Source: Bradyrhizobium sp. CSA207 (lineage in GTDB: Bacteria > Pseudomonadota > Alphaproteobacteria > Rhizobiales > Xanthobacteraceae). From it: a stretch of 64,000 nt of DNA. Below the pieces are notes generated by a model that was given only the letters and a program-made list of their open reading frames with translations, was not told the DNA's origin and did no database searches. Numbering within the stretch: position 1 is the stretch's first letter; each line of letters starts with the position of its first letter. This document shows, piece by piece, positions 9,289 to 16,960 of this stretch. Made by a program: the position numbers and the translations under genes. Location: assembly GCF_029051685.1 (NCBI RefSeq), contig NZ_JAACFT010000012.1, positions 1 through 64,000 on the forward strand, in the 5' to 3' direction.

Positions 9289-9672
9289 GATTTTCGATAT
9301 TCCGAATATTTGCGGTTTTGAACAAAAGCGTTGCACGGCCCCTGAAGCGAGGCGAGCACCACTTGCCATGGCGGAGGATTTCTCGGATGTGATCTACGCC
9401 ATTGAGGCCAATAATCAACCTCGTTTCGGACGCAATTGACGCCGATCAAACCGGCATTTGCGCGCAATTGGTCGTGCCGTTAACGAATCTGCTGCGCATC
9501 GGTCGCGAGGGGCAATTTCTTTTCCCTAAGAGGCCCGATGGCAGCACTTAATTTCCGGCCGGCTCGCGAGAATTTCATTAAGAATAGCTCTGATTTTCGG
9601 CCGGGTTTCGGGCTCTTTCCGTATTTTGGCTGCCTTCGACAGGTGGAACGGTCCAGGATATAGCAACAAGAC
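9289..9672. other. Divergent intergenic region
   Basis: These 384 bases lie between the divergent ferredoxin-NADP reductase and ATP-grasp genes. No gene is seen. The region is less GC-rich than its surroundings and holds the FixK/FNR-like box at 9436-9449. Promoters for both neighbours must be here, but I could not place them with confidence. Confidence 0.5.
9436..9449. promoter_or_regulatory. FixK/FNR-like box TTGA-N6-TCAA
   Basis: The sequence TTGACGCCGATCAA fits the FNR/FixK half-site pattern TTGA-N6-TCAA with perfect half sites. It lies between divergent fpr and ATP-grasp genes. Members of this regulator family control low-oxygen genes in rhizobia. The match is short (8 fixed bases), so a chance occurrence is possible, and the distance of about 150 bases from the fpr start is long. 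Confidence 0.45.
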
Positions 9673-10611
9673 ATGGCAAGCGGCGAACGCATCTTCGTCC
9701 AGGCGATCCGGCACTATTGTGGACGTCATGGCATCGCGGTGGACCTCCGCTCCGGCGGCTGGCTGGTTGCGATGCGCCGGGGCAAAACGCGCCACTTCGC
9801 CTTCGGCTACGACATCGGCCTCAACAGCGCGATTGCGCACCGCCTCGCCAACGACAAGTCGGCGACGGCCGAGGTGCTGGCGCTGGAGAACGTGCCCTGT
9901 ATTCCCCATCACCTCTTCCTCAACCCGAGCCTGGGCGCGCACGTTGCCGGCGCCAGCTGGCATGAGGCGATGCTGGATCTGCTCGCGCAGAATCCGCAAG
10001 GCGTCGTGGTCAAGCCCAACGAGGGAACGTCAGGGCGCGCGGTGTTCAAGGCGACAACCCGCGACGAGCTCGATCGCGCCGTGCGCGAGGTGTTCTCGTC
10101 GAGCCTCGGCCTCGTGATCGCACCCTATGTCGAAATCGAGGAGGAGGTCCGCGTGATCCTGCTCGATGGCAAGCCGATGATCGTCTACCGCAAGCAGCGC
10201 TCCTCGGTGCTCGGCGACGGCGTGCGCAAATTGACCGAACTTGCGGCTGCGGCGGGACAGGACAAACAGCTCCGCGAGCTCGACGCGCGCGAGGTGAACG
10301 CGATTGTGCCCAAAGGTGAGCGCCGCATCTTGAACTGGCGACACAATCTCGATGCCGGCGCGCAGCCGGTGCTCATGGAAGGCGATGAACGCGGTGAAGC
10401 CTACGCTGCTTGCGCAAACCTCGCGATCGACGCCGCCAATGCCATCGGCATCGTCTTCGCGTCGATCGACGTGGTCCGTGTCGACGGCGCTTGGAAGGTG
10501 CTCGAGATCAATTCGGGCGTGATGATGGAAGCGCTGGGGAAGCTGCATCCGGAGCTGGTGCAGGCGACGTACGATGCCGCACTGGACCGGTTGTTTGAGG
10601 AGATAAGCTGA
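9673..10611 (+). CDS. ATP-grasp enzyme related to cyanophycin synthetase / RimK ligases
   Basis: A 312-residue protein with an ATP-grasp fold, which couples ATP cleavage to forming a carboxylate-amine bond. The first 95 residues form a pre-ATP-grasp region (FAFGYDIGLNSAIAHRLANDK). The ATP-grasp core follows: VVVKPNEGTSGRAVFKA near 110-126, a hinge at VIAPYVEIEEEVRVILLDGKP, and metal ligands in FASIDVVRVDGAWKVLEINSGV near 258-280. The layout recalls the ATP-grasp part of cyanophycin synthetase, but the Mur-ligase half is missing. The amino-acid or peptide substrate is unknown. It is a single gene, divergent from fpr. Confidence 0.75.
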   Translation: MASGERIFVQAIRHYCGRHGIAVDLRSGGWLVAMRRGKTRHFAFGYDIGLNSAIAHRLANDKSATAEVLALENVPCIPHHLFLNPSLGAHVAGASWHEAMLDLLAQNPQGVVVKPNEGTSGRAVFKATTRDELDRAVREVFSSSLGLVIAPYVEIEEEVRVILLDGKPMIVYRKQRSSVLGDGVRKLTELAAAAGQDKQLRELDAREVNAIVPKGERRILNWRHNLDAGAQPVLMEGDERGEAYAACANLAIDAANAIGIVFASIDVVRVDGAWKVLEINSGVMMEALGKLHPELVQATYDAALDRLFEEIS

Positions 10612-10634
10612 ACGCCACGCATTGGCTGCAATCC

Positions 10635-10777
10635 TTCTCCCCTTGTGGGAGAAGGTGGCGCGAAGCGCCGGATGAGGGGTTCTATCCGCGCATACAAGTG
10701 AAAGTTTAACTCGCGGAGAGAACCCCTCACCCGGCTTCGATGCTTCGCATCGAATCCACCCTCTCCCACAAGGGGAG
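10635..10777. repeat. Dispersed inverted repeat, CTCCCCTTGTGGGAGAAGG family (copy 1)
   Basis: The left arm TTCTCCCCTTGTGGGAGAAGG with GGATGAGGGGTTCT is mirrored by the right arm AACCCCTCACCCGGC and CCCTCTCCCACAAGGGGAG. A closely similar copy lies at 45111-45250, and looser relatives lie at 22.8 and 44.1 kb. It sits between the convergent ATP-grasp and binding-protein genes. Confidence 0.85.
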
Positions 10778-10820
10778 ATGGTGCATCGAGATCGCGGCGC
10801 AAGCGTCGCAGCCACACGCG

Positions 10821-11741
10821 CTAATTATTCGCGCTGGCCGAATCATCCATCGCCTTGAAGGCTTCTTCGAGTTGCAGCGAGATCGGCACGTTCAGCCGCT
10901 CGCCGGTGGGGAGCCGCGCGGTGAACCATTTGTTGTAGAGCGGGACGAGGTCGTGGTTGGAGCCGAGCCTGCGGAAGGTGCGCTCGACCACGGCCGAGAG
11001 TTGCGGCTCGCCCTTGCGGAACATGATGCCGTAGGGGTCGTAGGACAGGTAATCGCCGGTGACGCGGAACTTGTCCTGAGCCTTGTGCCGCACGATCAGG
11101 GTCGAGAGCAGGATGTCGTCGGTCGCGAATGCATCGGCCTTGCCGTCCACGACCATTTGGAACGACTGCTCATGGTCGGCGCCGACGACGATGTTCAGCC
11201 CCAGCGAGGACTTCTTGTCGGCCGCCCGTATCGCCTGCTCGTTGGTGGTGCCCTTCGTCACCACGATGGTCTTGCCCTTCAGATCGGCCAACGACTGCAC
11301 GCTTGACGCCTTCGGCACCATCAGCTTGGTGCCGGCGACGAACATCAGGGGTGAGAAGGCGACGCGCTTGGCGCGCTCGGCATTGGCCGTGGTCGAACCG
11401 CATTCCAGGTCGATCTTGTTCTGGAGCACGGCGTCGATGCGGTCGTCGGAGGTGACCTTGACGTAGGCGATCTTCAGATTGGGATCGTCAACCTCGACGC
11501 CGATCTCCTCGACGACGGCCTCGCAGAGCTCGAGGCTATAGCCGATCGGGCGGCCCGCCTGATCGAGGAAGGAGAACGGCGGCGAGCTCTCGCGATAGCC
11601 GAGCCGCACGGTGTGCGCATTCTTGATGGCTGACAGCGTCGGGCTAAGCCCTTCGCTGCCGCCGGTCTGGGCCGAGGCGCCGGTTGCCAGCAGGCATGCC
11701 GCCAGCAACAGACCGCCCGAAATCGCCGTGAAAGGGCGCAT
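10821..11741 (-). CDS. Amino-acid-type periplasmic solute-binding protein
   Basis: A 306-residue family 3 (glutamate/polar amino-acid type) substrate-binding protein. The signal peptide covers residues 1-24 with cleavage after GASA. The mature part opens with the typical GLSPTLSAIKNAHTVRLGYRESSPPFSFLD and contains PIGYSLELCEAVVEEIG and the ALVVTKGTTNE-type hinge region (KTIVVTKGTTNEQAIR). Membrane and ATPase subunits of an ABC importer are not beside it. Instead it follows a DctA-type symporter gene by 12 bases on the same strand, so the two are probably co-transcribed. It may feed an ABC system elsewhere, or act with the symporter as an accessory binding protein; the latter is speculative. 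A GAAGGGAG ribosome-binding site supports the start. Confidence 0.88.
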   Translation of the reverse strand: MRPFTAISGGLLLAACLLATGASAQTGGSEGLSPTLSAIKNAHTVRLGYRESSPPFSFLDQAGRPIGYSLELCEAVVEEIGVEVDDPNLKIAYVKVTSDDRIDAVLQNKIDLECGSTTANAERAKRVAFSPLMFVAGTKLMVPKASSVQSLADLKGKTIVVTKGTTNEQAIRAADKKSSLGLNIVVGADHEQSFQMVVDGKADAFATDDILLSTLIVRHKAQDKFRVTGDYLSYDPYGIMFRKGEPQLSAVVERTFRRLGSNHDLVPLYNKWFTARLPTGERLNVPISLQLEEAFKAMDDSASANN

Positions 11742-11753
11742 GTCGCACTCCCT

Positions 11754-13049
11754 TCAATGGCCGGCCATCGCAGGTACTTCGCCGGGCACCATGTCGTCGG
11801 GCACGGCGTCGCTCGGTCCCATTGCGTGCTCGGGCCCGAGCTCGCCTTCCCATTTCGCCACGACCGAGGTCGCCAGCGTGTTGCCGATCACGTTGGTGGC
11901 GCTGCGGCCCATGTCGAGGAAGGTATCGATGCCCATGATCATCAACAGCCCCGCCTCGGGAATGCCGAACTGCGACAGCGTCGAGGCGATCACGACGAGG
12001 GAGGCACGCGGCACGCCGGCGACGCCCTTCGAGGTGATCATCAGCGTCGCGAGCATCGCAAGCTGCGTGCCGAGCGGCATGTCGATGTGGTAGCTCTGCG
12101 CGATAAAGATGCTCGCGAAGGTACAGTACATCATCGTGCCGTCGAGATTGAAGGAGTAGCCGAGCGGCAGCACGAAGCTCGATATCCGCGATGAGGCGCC
12201 GAAGCGGTTGAGACCCTCCAGTGTCTTCGGATAGGCCGCTTCCGAGCTCGCGGTGGAGAACGCGATCATCAGCGGCTCGCGGATCAGCTTCAGCAGATGG
12301 GCGTAGCGCGGCCCGATCACGATGAAGCCGACCACAACCAGGATGGCCCACAGGATGGAGAGCGAGAGATAGAAGCCGCCCATGAAGACGATGAGCTTCC
12401 AGAGCACCAGCAAGCCGTTCTTGGCGACTGTCGCCGTGATGGCGGCCCAGACCGCGAACGGTGCGAACAGCATCACATAGCCCGTGACCTTGAGCATGAT
12501 GTGGCCGATATCGTCGATCAGCGCCAGGATCGGCTTGGAGCGCTCGGGCATCGAGCCCATCGCCACCGAGAAGAACACGGCGAAGATCACGATCTGCAGA
12601 ATCTCGTTCTGCGCCATCGCATCCGCGATCGAGGTCGGGATCAGATGGGTGAGGAATTTCTCGATCGAGAAGGCGGAGACCGGCAGGCCGGTCGACTGCG
12701 CCTTGTCCGGCAGCGTCCCGGGGAAGTTGGCGCCGGGCTGAAGCAGGTTGACCATCACGAGACCGAGCATCAGTGAGACGAAGGAGGCGCTGACGAACCA
12801 GCCCATGGTCTTGGCGAAGATGCGGCCGAGCTTGGAGCCCGAGCCCATATGCGCAATGCCGCCGACCAGCGTGGCGAACACCAGTGGCGCGATGATCATC
12901 TTGATCAGGCGCAGGAAGATCACGGCGATCAGGTTGATGGAGGAGGCCCAGTCGGCGCGCGTGTCGGGCAGGAAGTTGTAGATCGCCGCACCCATGATGA
13001 TGCCCAGCACCATCGCCGCCAAGATGTATTGCGTAAACCTGTTCGACAT
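11754..13049 (-). CDS. dctA: Dicarboxylate/amino acid:cation symporter (DctA/GltP family)
   Basis: A 431-residue inner-membrane secondary transporter of the DAACS family, importing C4-dicarboxylates or acidic amino acids with H+ or Na+. Hydrophobic segments run through the protein from residue 5 on. Family motifs are visible: FLRLIKMIIAPLVFATLVGGI in helix 2-3, the helical-hairpin serine stretch FSTASSEAAYPKTLEGL, and GYSFNLDGTMMYCTFASIFIAQ in helix 7. The start at 13049 has a GGGGATC ribosome-binding site; an ATG six codons upstream is less likely. Substrate assignment to C4-dicarboxylates is by family only. It leads a two-gene unit with the downstream periplasmic binding protein. Confidence 0.85.
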   Translation of the reverse strand: MSNRFTQYILAAMVLGIIMGAAIYNFLPDTRADWASSINLIAVIFLRLIKMIIAPLVFATLVGGIAHMGSGSKLGRIFAKTMGWFVSASFVSLMLGLVMVNLLQPGANFPGTLPDKAQSTGLPVSAFSIEKFLTHLIPTSIADAMAQNEILQIVIFAVFFSVAMGSMPERSKPILALIDDIGHIMLKVTGYVMLFAPFAVWAAITATVAKNGLLVLWKLIVFMGGFYLSLSILWAILVVVGFIVIGPRYAHLLKLIREPLMIAFSTASSEAAYPKTLEGLNRFGASSRISSFVLPLGYSFNLDGTMMYCTFASIFIAQSYHIDMPLGTQLAMLATLMITSKGVAGVPRASLVVIASTLSQFGIPEAGLLMIMGIDTFLDMGRSATNVIGNTLATSVVAKWEGELGPEHAMGPSDAVPDDMVPGEVPAMAGH

Positions 13050-13259
13050 TGAGGATCCCCACGACACCGGCGCTTCATGATGTCGCAGATACGAAAGCGA
13101 CGCAACACGCTTTGCGTGTGGTCGCGTTGGCCGGATGTTCCCGTTGTGAAATGGAACGCGGAGATCTAGCCTTCATGCAGCGCACAACAAAAGCGGCTTG
13201 CACGTTTTCTTGGCTGCGGCTGCATCAATAATCGTCAAAATAGTCAAAGGGGAAATGTC

Positions 13260-14261
13260 ATGAGCGGCAGCATCAATCGCCAGATCCTTCTGGTGGAAAA
13301 GCCCAGCGGCAAGCTCGGTCCCGAGCATTTCAAGATGGTCGACGGCGCGATGCCGGAGCCGAAGGACGGCGAGGCCTTGCTGCGCGTGCGTTACATTTCG
13401 CTCGATGCCGCCAATCGCGCCTGGATGCACGGCGCGACCTACCGTTCGGCCGTGGAAGCCAACAGCGTGATGGCCGGCGGAGCCATCGCCGAAGTCGTCA
13501 GCTCGAAGGCGCCGGGGCTGGCAGCAGGTGACATCGTGTTCGGCGATACCGGCTGGCAGGACTATGCCGCGGTGCCGGCAAAGCATCTGAACAAGATGCC
13601 GAAGCTTGAGCCGATGACGCACCTGCTCAGCGTGTTCGGCATCGCCGGCCTCACCGCCTATTTCGGCCTGCTGGAGATCGGTAAGCCTAGGGAGGGAGAG
13701 ACGGTCGTGGTCTCCGCCGCCGCAGGCTCGGTCGGCTCGATCGTCGGACAGATCGCCAGGATCAAGGGATGTCGCGTGATCGGCATTGCCGGCGGCGCGG
13801 ACAAATGCAACTGGCTGACCTCCGAGCTCGGCTTCGATGCCGCCGTCGACTACAAGGACGGCGCGGTGTTCAAGGCGTTGCGTGCGGCCGCGCCAAAAGG
13901 CATCGACGTCTATTTCGACAATGTCGGCGGCGACATCCTCGAAGCCTGCCTGCCGCAGATGAACAATTATGGCCGCATCGCCTGTTGCGGCGCGATCTCG
14001 CAATATGACGGCGCGCCCGCCGCGCATGGCCCGCGCGGCATCCCCGGGTTGATCGTGGTGAAGCGGCTGGTGATGCAGGGCTTCATCGTGATGGACTACA
14101 TGAAGGAGAGACAACGCGCGCTCGCCGAGCTGCAGGCCTGGGTTAAATCCGGCAAGCTGAAGGTGCAGGAGGACATCATCGATGGCCTTGAGAACACGCC
14201 GAAGGCGCTGATCGGATTGCTCGCGGGCGAGAACCGCGGCAAGCGCATGGTCAAGCTATGA
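13260..14261 (+). CDS. NADP-dependent medium-chain oxidoreductase (alkenal/one reductase type)
   Basis: A 333-residue zinc-independent medium-chain dehydrogenase/reductase similar to leukotriene B4 dehydrogenase / CurA. These enzymes reduce the C=C bond of alpha,beta-unsaturated ketones or aldehydes using NADPH. The nucleotide-binding loop VVSAAAGSVGSIVGQIARIKG is at about residues 148-168, and the GVDVYFDNVGG-type motif (GIDVYFDNVGGDILEA) near 214. The N-terminal catalytic domain lacks structural Zn cysteines. The AAAGGGG ribosome-binding site fits ATG 13260. It stands alone between divergent dctA and the Cys-rich protein gene. The physiological substrate is unknown. Confidence 0.88.
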   Translation: MSGSINRQILLVEKPSGKLGPEHFKMVDGAMPEPKDGEALLRVRYISLDAANRAWMHGATYRSAVEANSVMAGGAIAEVVSSKAPGLAAGDIVFGDTGWQDYAAVPAKHLNKMPKLEPMTHLLSVFGIAGLTAYFGLLEIGKPREGETVVVSAAAGSVGSIVGQIARIKGCRVIGIAGGADKCNWLTSELGFDAAVDYKDGAVFKALRAAAPKGIDVYFDNVGGDILEACLPQMNNYGRIACCGAISQYDGAPAAHGPRGIPGLIVVKRLVMQGFIVMDYMKERQRALAELQAWVKSGKLKVQEDIIDGLENTPKALIGLLAGENRGKRMVKL

Positions 14262-14416
14262 CGACGTAGTTACGTCGCATTTGCGTCGGCATAATTGACT
14301 TGCGGTAGAGGCCAAAGCGGCCAAAGATACCGCGCGCGAGGCATCACTCGCGACGATTGCGCTTGCATCACATTTCATAATCGTCGGCGTTGCCGGCAGG
14401 GCGGGAATACAGTCAG

Positions 14417-15280
14417 ATGTTCAACACGTTGAAGCGTGCCCCAACGCGCAAGGCGTTGCTGTCGGCAATGATCTTCGCAAGTGCAGCACCGGCCCTCGCA
14501 CAAGCCCCGACCGATGCGCAGAAGAGCGCGATCCGCTCGGCCTGCCGCTCGGACTTCGTGGCGCACTGCTCGAGCGTAACCCCCGGCGGCGTGGAAGCCT
14601 ATCAATGCCTGCAGAAGAACATGTCCAGCCTCGCGCCAGGATGCCAAACCGCGGTCCGCGCGGTTGAGCCCGCTGCGGCTCCGAAGACCGAAGCCGCTCC
14701 CGCCGCGTCCAAGCCCGAAGCACCAAAAACCGAAGCACCCAAGACCGAAGCTGCCCCCAAGGCGGAGTCGGCGCCTGCCGCGCCGAAGGCTGACTCTGCC
14801 CCCGCGGCAAAGCCGGCCGCCGCACCGGCGCCGAAGGCTGCTGCCGCCAAGCAGCCGAGCAGCGCACAGGTTGCAGCGGTCAAGAGCGCGTGCCGCGCCG
14901 ATTATCCCAAGGTGTGCGCCAGCGTGCCGCCGGGCGGCGCCCCCGCGCTCGAATGCCTGGAGAAGAACAAGGCCAAGGTGTCGCCCGCCTGCGAGAAGGC
15001 CATAAGCGCCGCGGCGGGTAGCGGTGGCGCAACGACAGCGCCTGCGGGCGCGGCTCCTGCGGCGGCAGCTCCGGCGGCCGCGCCGGCCGCGATCGTTCTG
15101 CGCCCGCTGCGGCCCCGCGAAGAACTGCTCATCATTCGCTCGGCCTGCAGTGCCGATATCCGTAACCTGTGCGCCGGCGTGGCGCCTGGCGGCGGCCGTA
15201 TCGTGCAGTGCATTGCGAGCAATGCAGGCTCGCTGTCGCCCGCCTGCAAGGACGTGCTCGCACCGTTCGCGGCGCGATAG
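14417..15280 (+). CDS. Exported protein with three cysteine-rich GLG1-like repeats
   Basis: A 287-residue exported protein. A signal peptide covers residues 1-29 (ends APALAQA). Three similar modules of about 40 residues each carry four cysteines in the order C-x7-C-x12-C-x10-C: near residues 43-76 (ACRSDFVAHC, PGGVEAYQCL), 158-191 (ACRADYPKVC, PGGAPALECL) and 242-276 (ACSADIRNLC, PGGGRIVQCI). The modules resemble the Cys-rich repeat first named from Golgi protein GLG1, common in rhizobial exported proteins of unknown function. Long Ala/Pro/Lys/Glu linkers (KTEAP and SAPAAPKA repeats) join them, probably as flexible spacers in the periplasm. ATG 14417 is preferred to 14390, since the n-region KRAPTRK then starts the signal peptide. 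Confidence 0.8.
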   Translation: MFNTLKRAPTRKALLSAMIFASAAPALAQAPTDAQKSAIRSACRSDFVAHCSSVTPGGVEAYQCLQKNMSSLAPGCQTAVRAVEPAAAPKTEAAPAASKPEAPKTEAPKTEAAPKAESAPAAPKADSAPAAKPAAAPAPKAAAAKQPSSAQVAAVKSACRADYPKVCASVPPGGAPALECLEKNKAKVSPACEKAISAAAGSGGATTAPAGAAPAAAAPAAAPAAIVLRPLRPREELLIIRSACSADIRNLCAGVAPGGGRIVQCIASNAGSLSPACKDVLAPFAAR

Positions 15281-15414
15281 AATCGCTGTGCAAACCCGCG
15301 CTCGGCAGCGCGCATGAACAAACTGGTGGCGCGCGAAACAACATCGTGCGCTTGCAACGACGCTATAAGATTTGCCGATATCCGATTTCGATCACGAAGG
15401 GCCGGGAGGAAGAC

Positions 15415-15630
15415 ATGCGTGCATTCCTACTCACTGCCTCGGCGCTGCTCGCCTTCGCGGCGACCATGATCTTCGAAACCTCCGATGCCAACGCGGTGGT
15501 CTGCGCCCGCGGCGTCTATCGCGCCGGCTGCGCCGGGCCGAATGCCGCCGTCGTGGTTCGCATGCCAGTTCCGGTCGTCCGCTGCACCAGGGTGCTGGTG
15601 AACGGGGTCTATGTGAAGCGCTGCGTCTGA
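15415..15630 (+). CDS. Small exported hypothetical protein
   Basis: A 71-residue protein with a signal peptide (MRAFLLTASALLAFAATMIF, cleavage likely after DANA near residue 27). The mature peptide of about 45 residues has four cysteines and repeated Val/Arg runs (VVCARGVYRAGCAGPNAAVVVR ending VNGVYVKRCV, quoted in part). A good GGGAGGAAG ribosome-binding site precedes ATG 15415. Tiny secreted proteins of this pattern, with CARGVYRAGC, are frequent in Bradyrhizobium and have no known function. The paired cysteines suggest disulfides in the periplasm. Confidence 0.75.
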   Translation: MRAFLLTASALLAFAATMIFETSDANAVVCARGVYRAGCAGPNAAVVVRMPVPVVRCTRVLVNGVYVKRCV

Positions 15631-15781
15631 CAGGCCGGATGGCCAAGCCGGCGCGGTTTGGCTATGGTTCGCACCTGATGGTTTCGGACACGCGCAAAAC
15701 GCGTGTCCAGAGCGGGCTTCGGCGTGCCACGCGCTGGCGATAATTCCGCTGGCGCCGGACGTCGGAGCACACTAGTCTACC

Positions 15782-15810
15782 CCTAGATAGTAAGTATACT
15801 GTCAATTAGG
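15782..15810 (+). promoter_or_regulatory. Operator-like site 1 of the salicylyl-CoA/gentisate cluster
   Basis: This site is almost identical, 24-25 of 28 bases, to one at 19926-19953. Both share CCTAGAT-GT-AGTATACTGTCAAT, with the palindromic core AGTATACT here at 15793-15800. The core contains TATACT, a good -10 hexamer for the hydroxylase gene that starts 20 bases downstream, so a bound repressor would block the promoter. The natural binder is the MarR protein encoded at 18758-19264. Confidence 0.7.
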
Positions 15811-15820
15811 GAGGCAGACG

Positions 15821-16960
15821 TTGCGGATCGCCGTGATTGGCGGGGGGCCCGGTGGGCTCTACTTCGCCTATCTCTGGAAGAAGCGTCACCCCGAGGATCA
15901 AGTCGACCTGTTCGAACAGAACCCGGCCGACGCGACCTGGGGCTTTGGCGTCGTGTTCTCCGACCAGGCGCTGGAATTCCTGCGCGCTGACGACCCCGAG
16001 ACGGTCGATGCGATCGCGCCACATATGGAGAGCTGGCAGAACATTACGCTGAACCTGCACGGCGACAGCGTCGCCATCGACGGCGTCGGCTTCTCCTCGA
16101 TCGGCCGGCTCGAGCTGTTGAAGTTCCTGCAGCAGCGCGCGATCGATGCCGGCGTCACGCCGCGCTTCGACACCCAGATTCACGCCATCGACGAGCTCAA
16201 CGGCCACGATCTGATCGTCGCCGCCGACGGCCTGAACTCGCTGGTGCGCCGCGCCTATGAGGGCGATTTCGGCACCTCGCTGTCCTACTCCTCCAACAAG
16301 TTCGTCTGGTACGGCACCTCGAAGCGCTTCGACACGCTGTCGCAGACCTTCGTGAAGACCGATCGCGGCGCCTTCAACGCCCATCACTACCGCTACTCGC
16401 CGACCATGAGCACGTTCCTGGTCGAGTGCGATTACGCGACCTGGCAGGCCTATGGCTTTGCCTACAAGGACGTCGAGCAATCCAAGGGCGTCTGCGAGGA
16501 GGTGTTTGCCGACACGCTCGGCGGCCGGTCCCTCGTCTCCAACAAATCGGTCTGGCGCAACTTTCCCTGGGTCTGGAACGAGCACTGGTCGTTCAAGAAC
16601 ATGGTGCTGATCGGCGACGCCCTGCACTCGGCGCATTTTTCGATCGGCTCGGGGACGCGGCTCGCGATCGAGGACGCCATCGCGCTGGTCAAGGCGCTGG
16701 AATCGGATGCACATCTGACGACAGCGCTGCATCGCTACCAGGCCGCACGCAAGCCCGTGCTGCAGAAGCTCGTCAACGCCGCGCGCACCTCGGCCTACTG
16801 GTACGAGCATTTTGCCGAACATATGAACCTCGACCTGATGGACTTCGCCTACAGCTACATCACCCGCTCCGGGCGTATCGACGATGCCCGGCTGCGGGCG
16901 ATGTCGCCGGCCTTCATGGCGCGTTACGAGGCCGCAAAGAACGGCGGAGGCGCGGCATGA
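15821..16960 (+). CDS. FAD-dependent monooxygenase, probable salicylyl-CoA 5-hydroxylase
   Basis: A 379-residue flavoprotein hydroxylase. The FAD-binding GGGPGGLYFA is at residues 7-16, and the second FAD motif GDALHSAHFSIGSGTRLAIEDA starts near 264. The overall sequence is the type found in salicylyl-CoA 5-hydroxylase and in the N-terminal half of 2-aminobenzoyl-CoA monooxygenase/reductase, which act on CoA thioesters. The start is TTG at 15821 with a GGGAGG ribosome-binding site. It overlaps the CoA ligase gene by four bases (ATGA), so the two are translationally coupled. A gentisate dioxygenase nearby argues for salicylyl-CoA to gentisyl-CoA as the reaction. Anthraniloyl-CoA hydroxylation is the main alternative. 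Confidence 0.8.
   Translation: MRIAVIGGGPGGLYFAYLWKKRHPEDQVDLFEQNPADATWGFGVVFSDQALEFLRADDPETVDAIAPHMESWQNITLNLHGDSVAIDGVGFSSIGRLELLKFLQQRAIDAGVTPRFDTQIHAIDELNGHDLIVAADGLNSLVRRAYEGDFGTSLSYSSNKFVWYGTSKRFDTLSQTFVKTDRGAFNAHHYRYSPTMSTFLVECDYATWQAYGFAYKDVEQSKGVCEEVFADTLGGRSLVSNKSVWRNFPWVWNEHWSFKNMVLIGDALHSAHFSIGSGTRLAIEDAIALVKALESDAHLTTALHRYQAARKPVLQKLVNAARTSAYWYEHFAEHMNLDLMDFAYSYITRSGRIDDARLRAMSPAFMARYEAAKNGGGAA

Noticed and set aside
15821..16960. Classical single-component salicylate 1-hydroxylase (to catechol)
   Set aside because: The gene is fused in an operon with an aryl-CoA ligase and lies with gentisate dioxygenase, and it resembles CoA-thioester hydroxylases. No catechol pathway genes are present.
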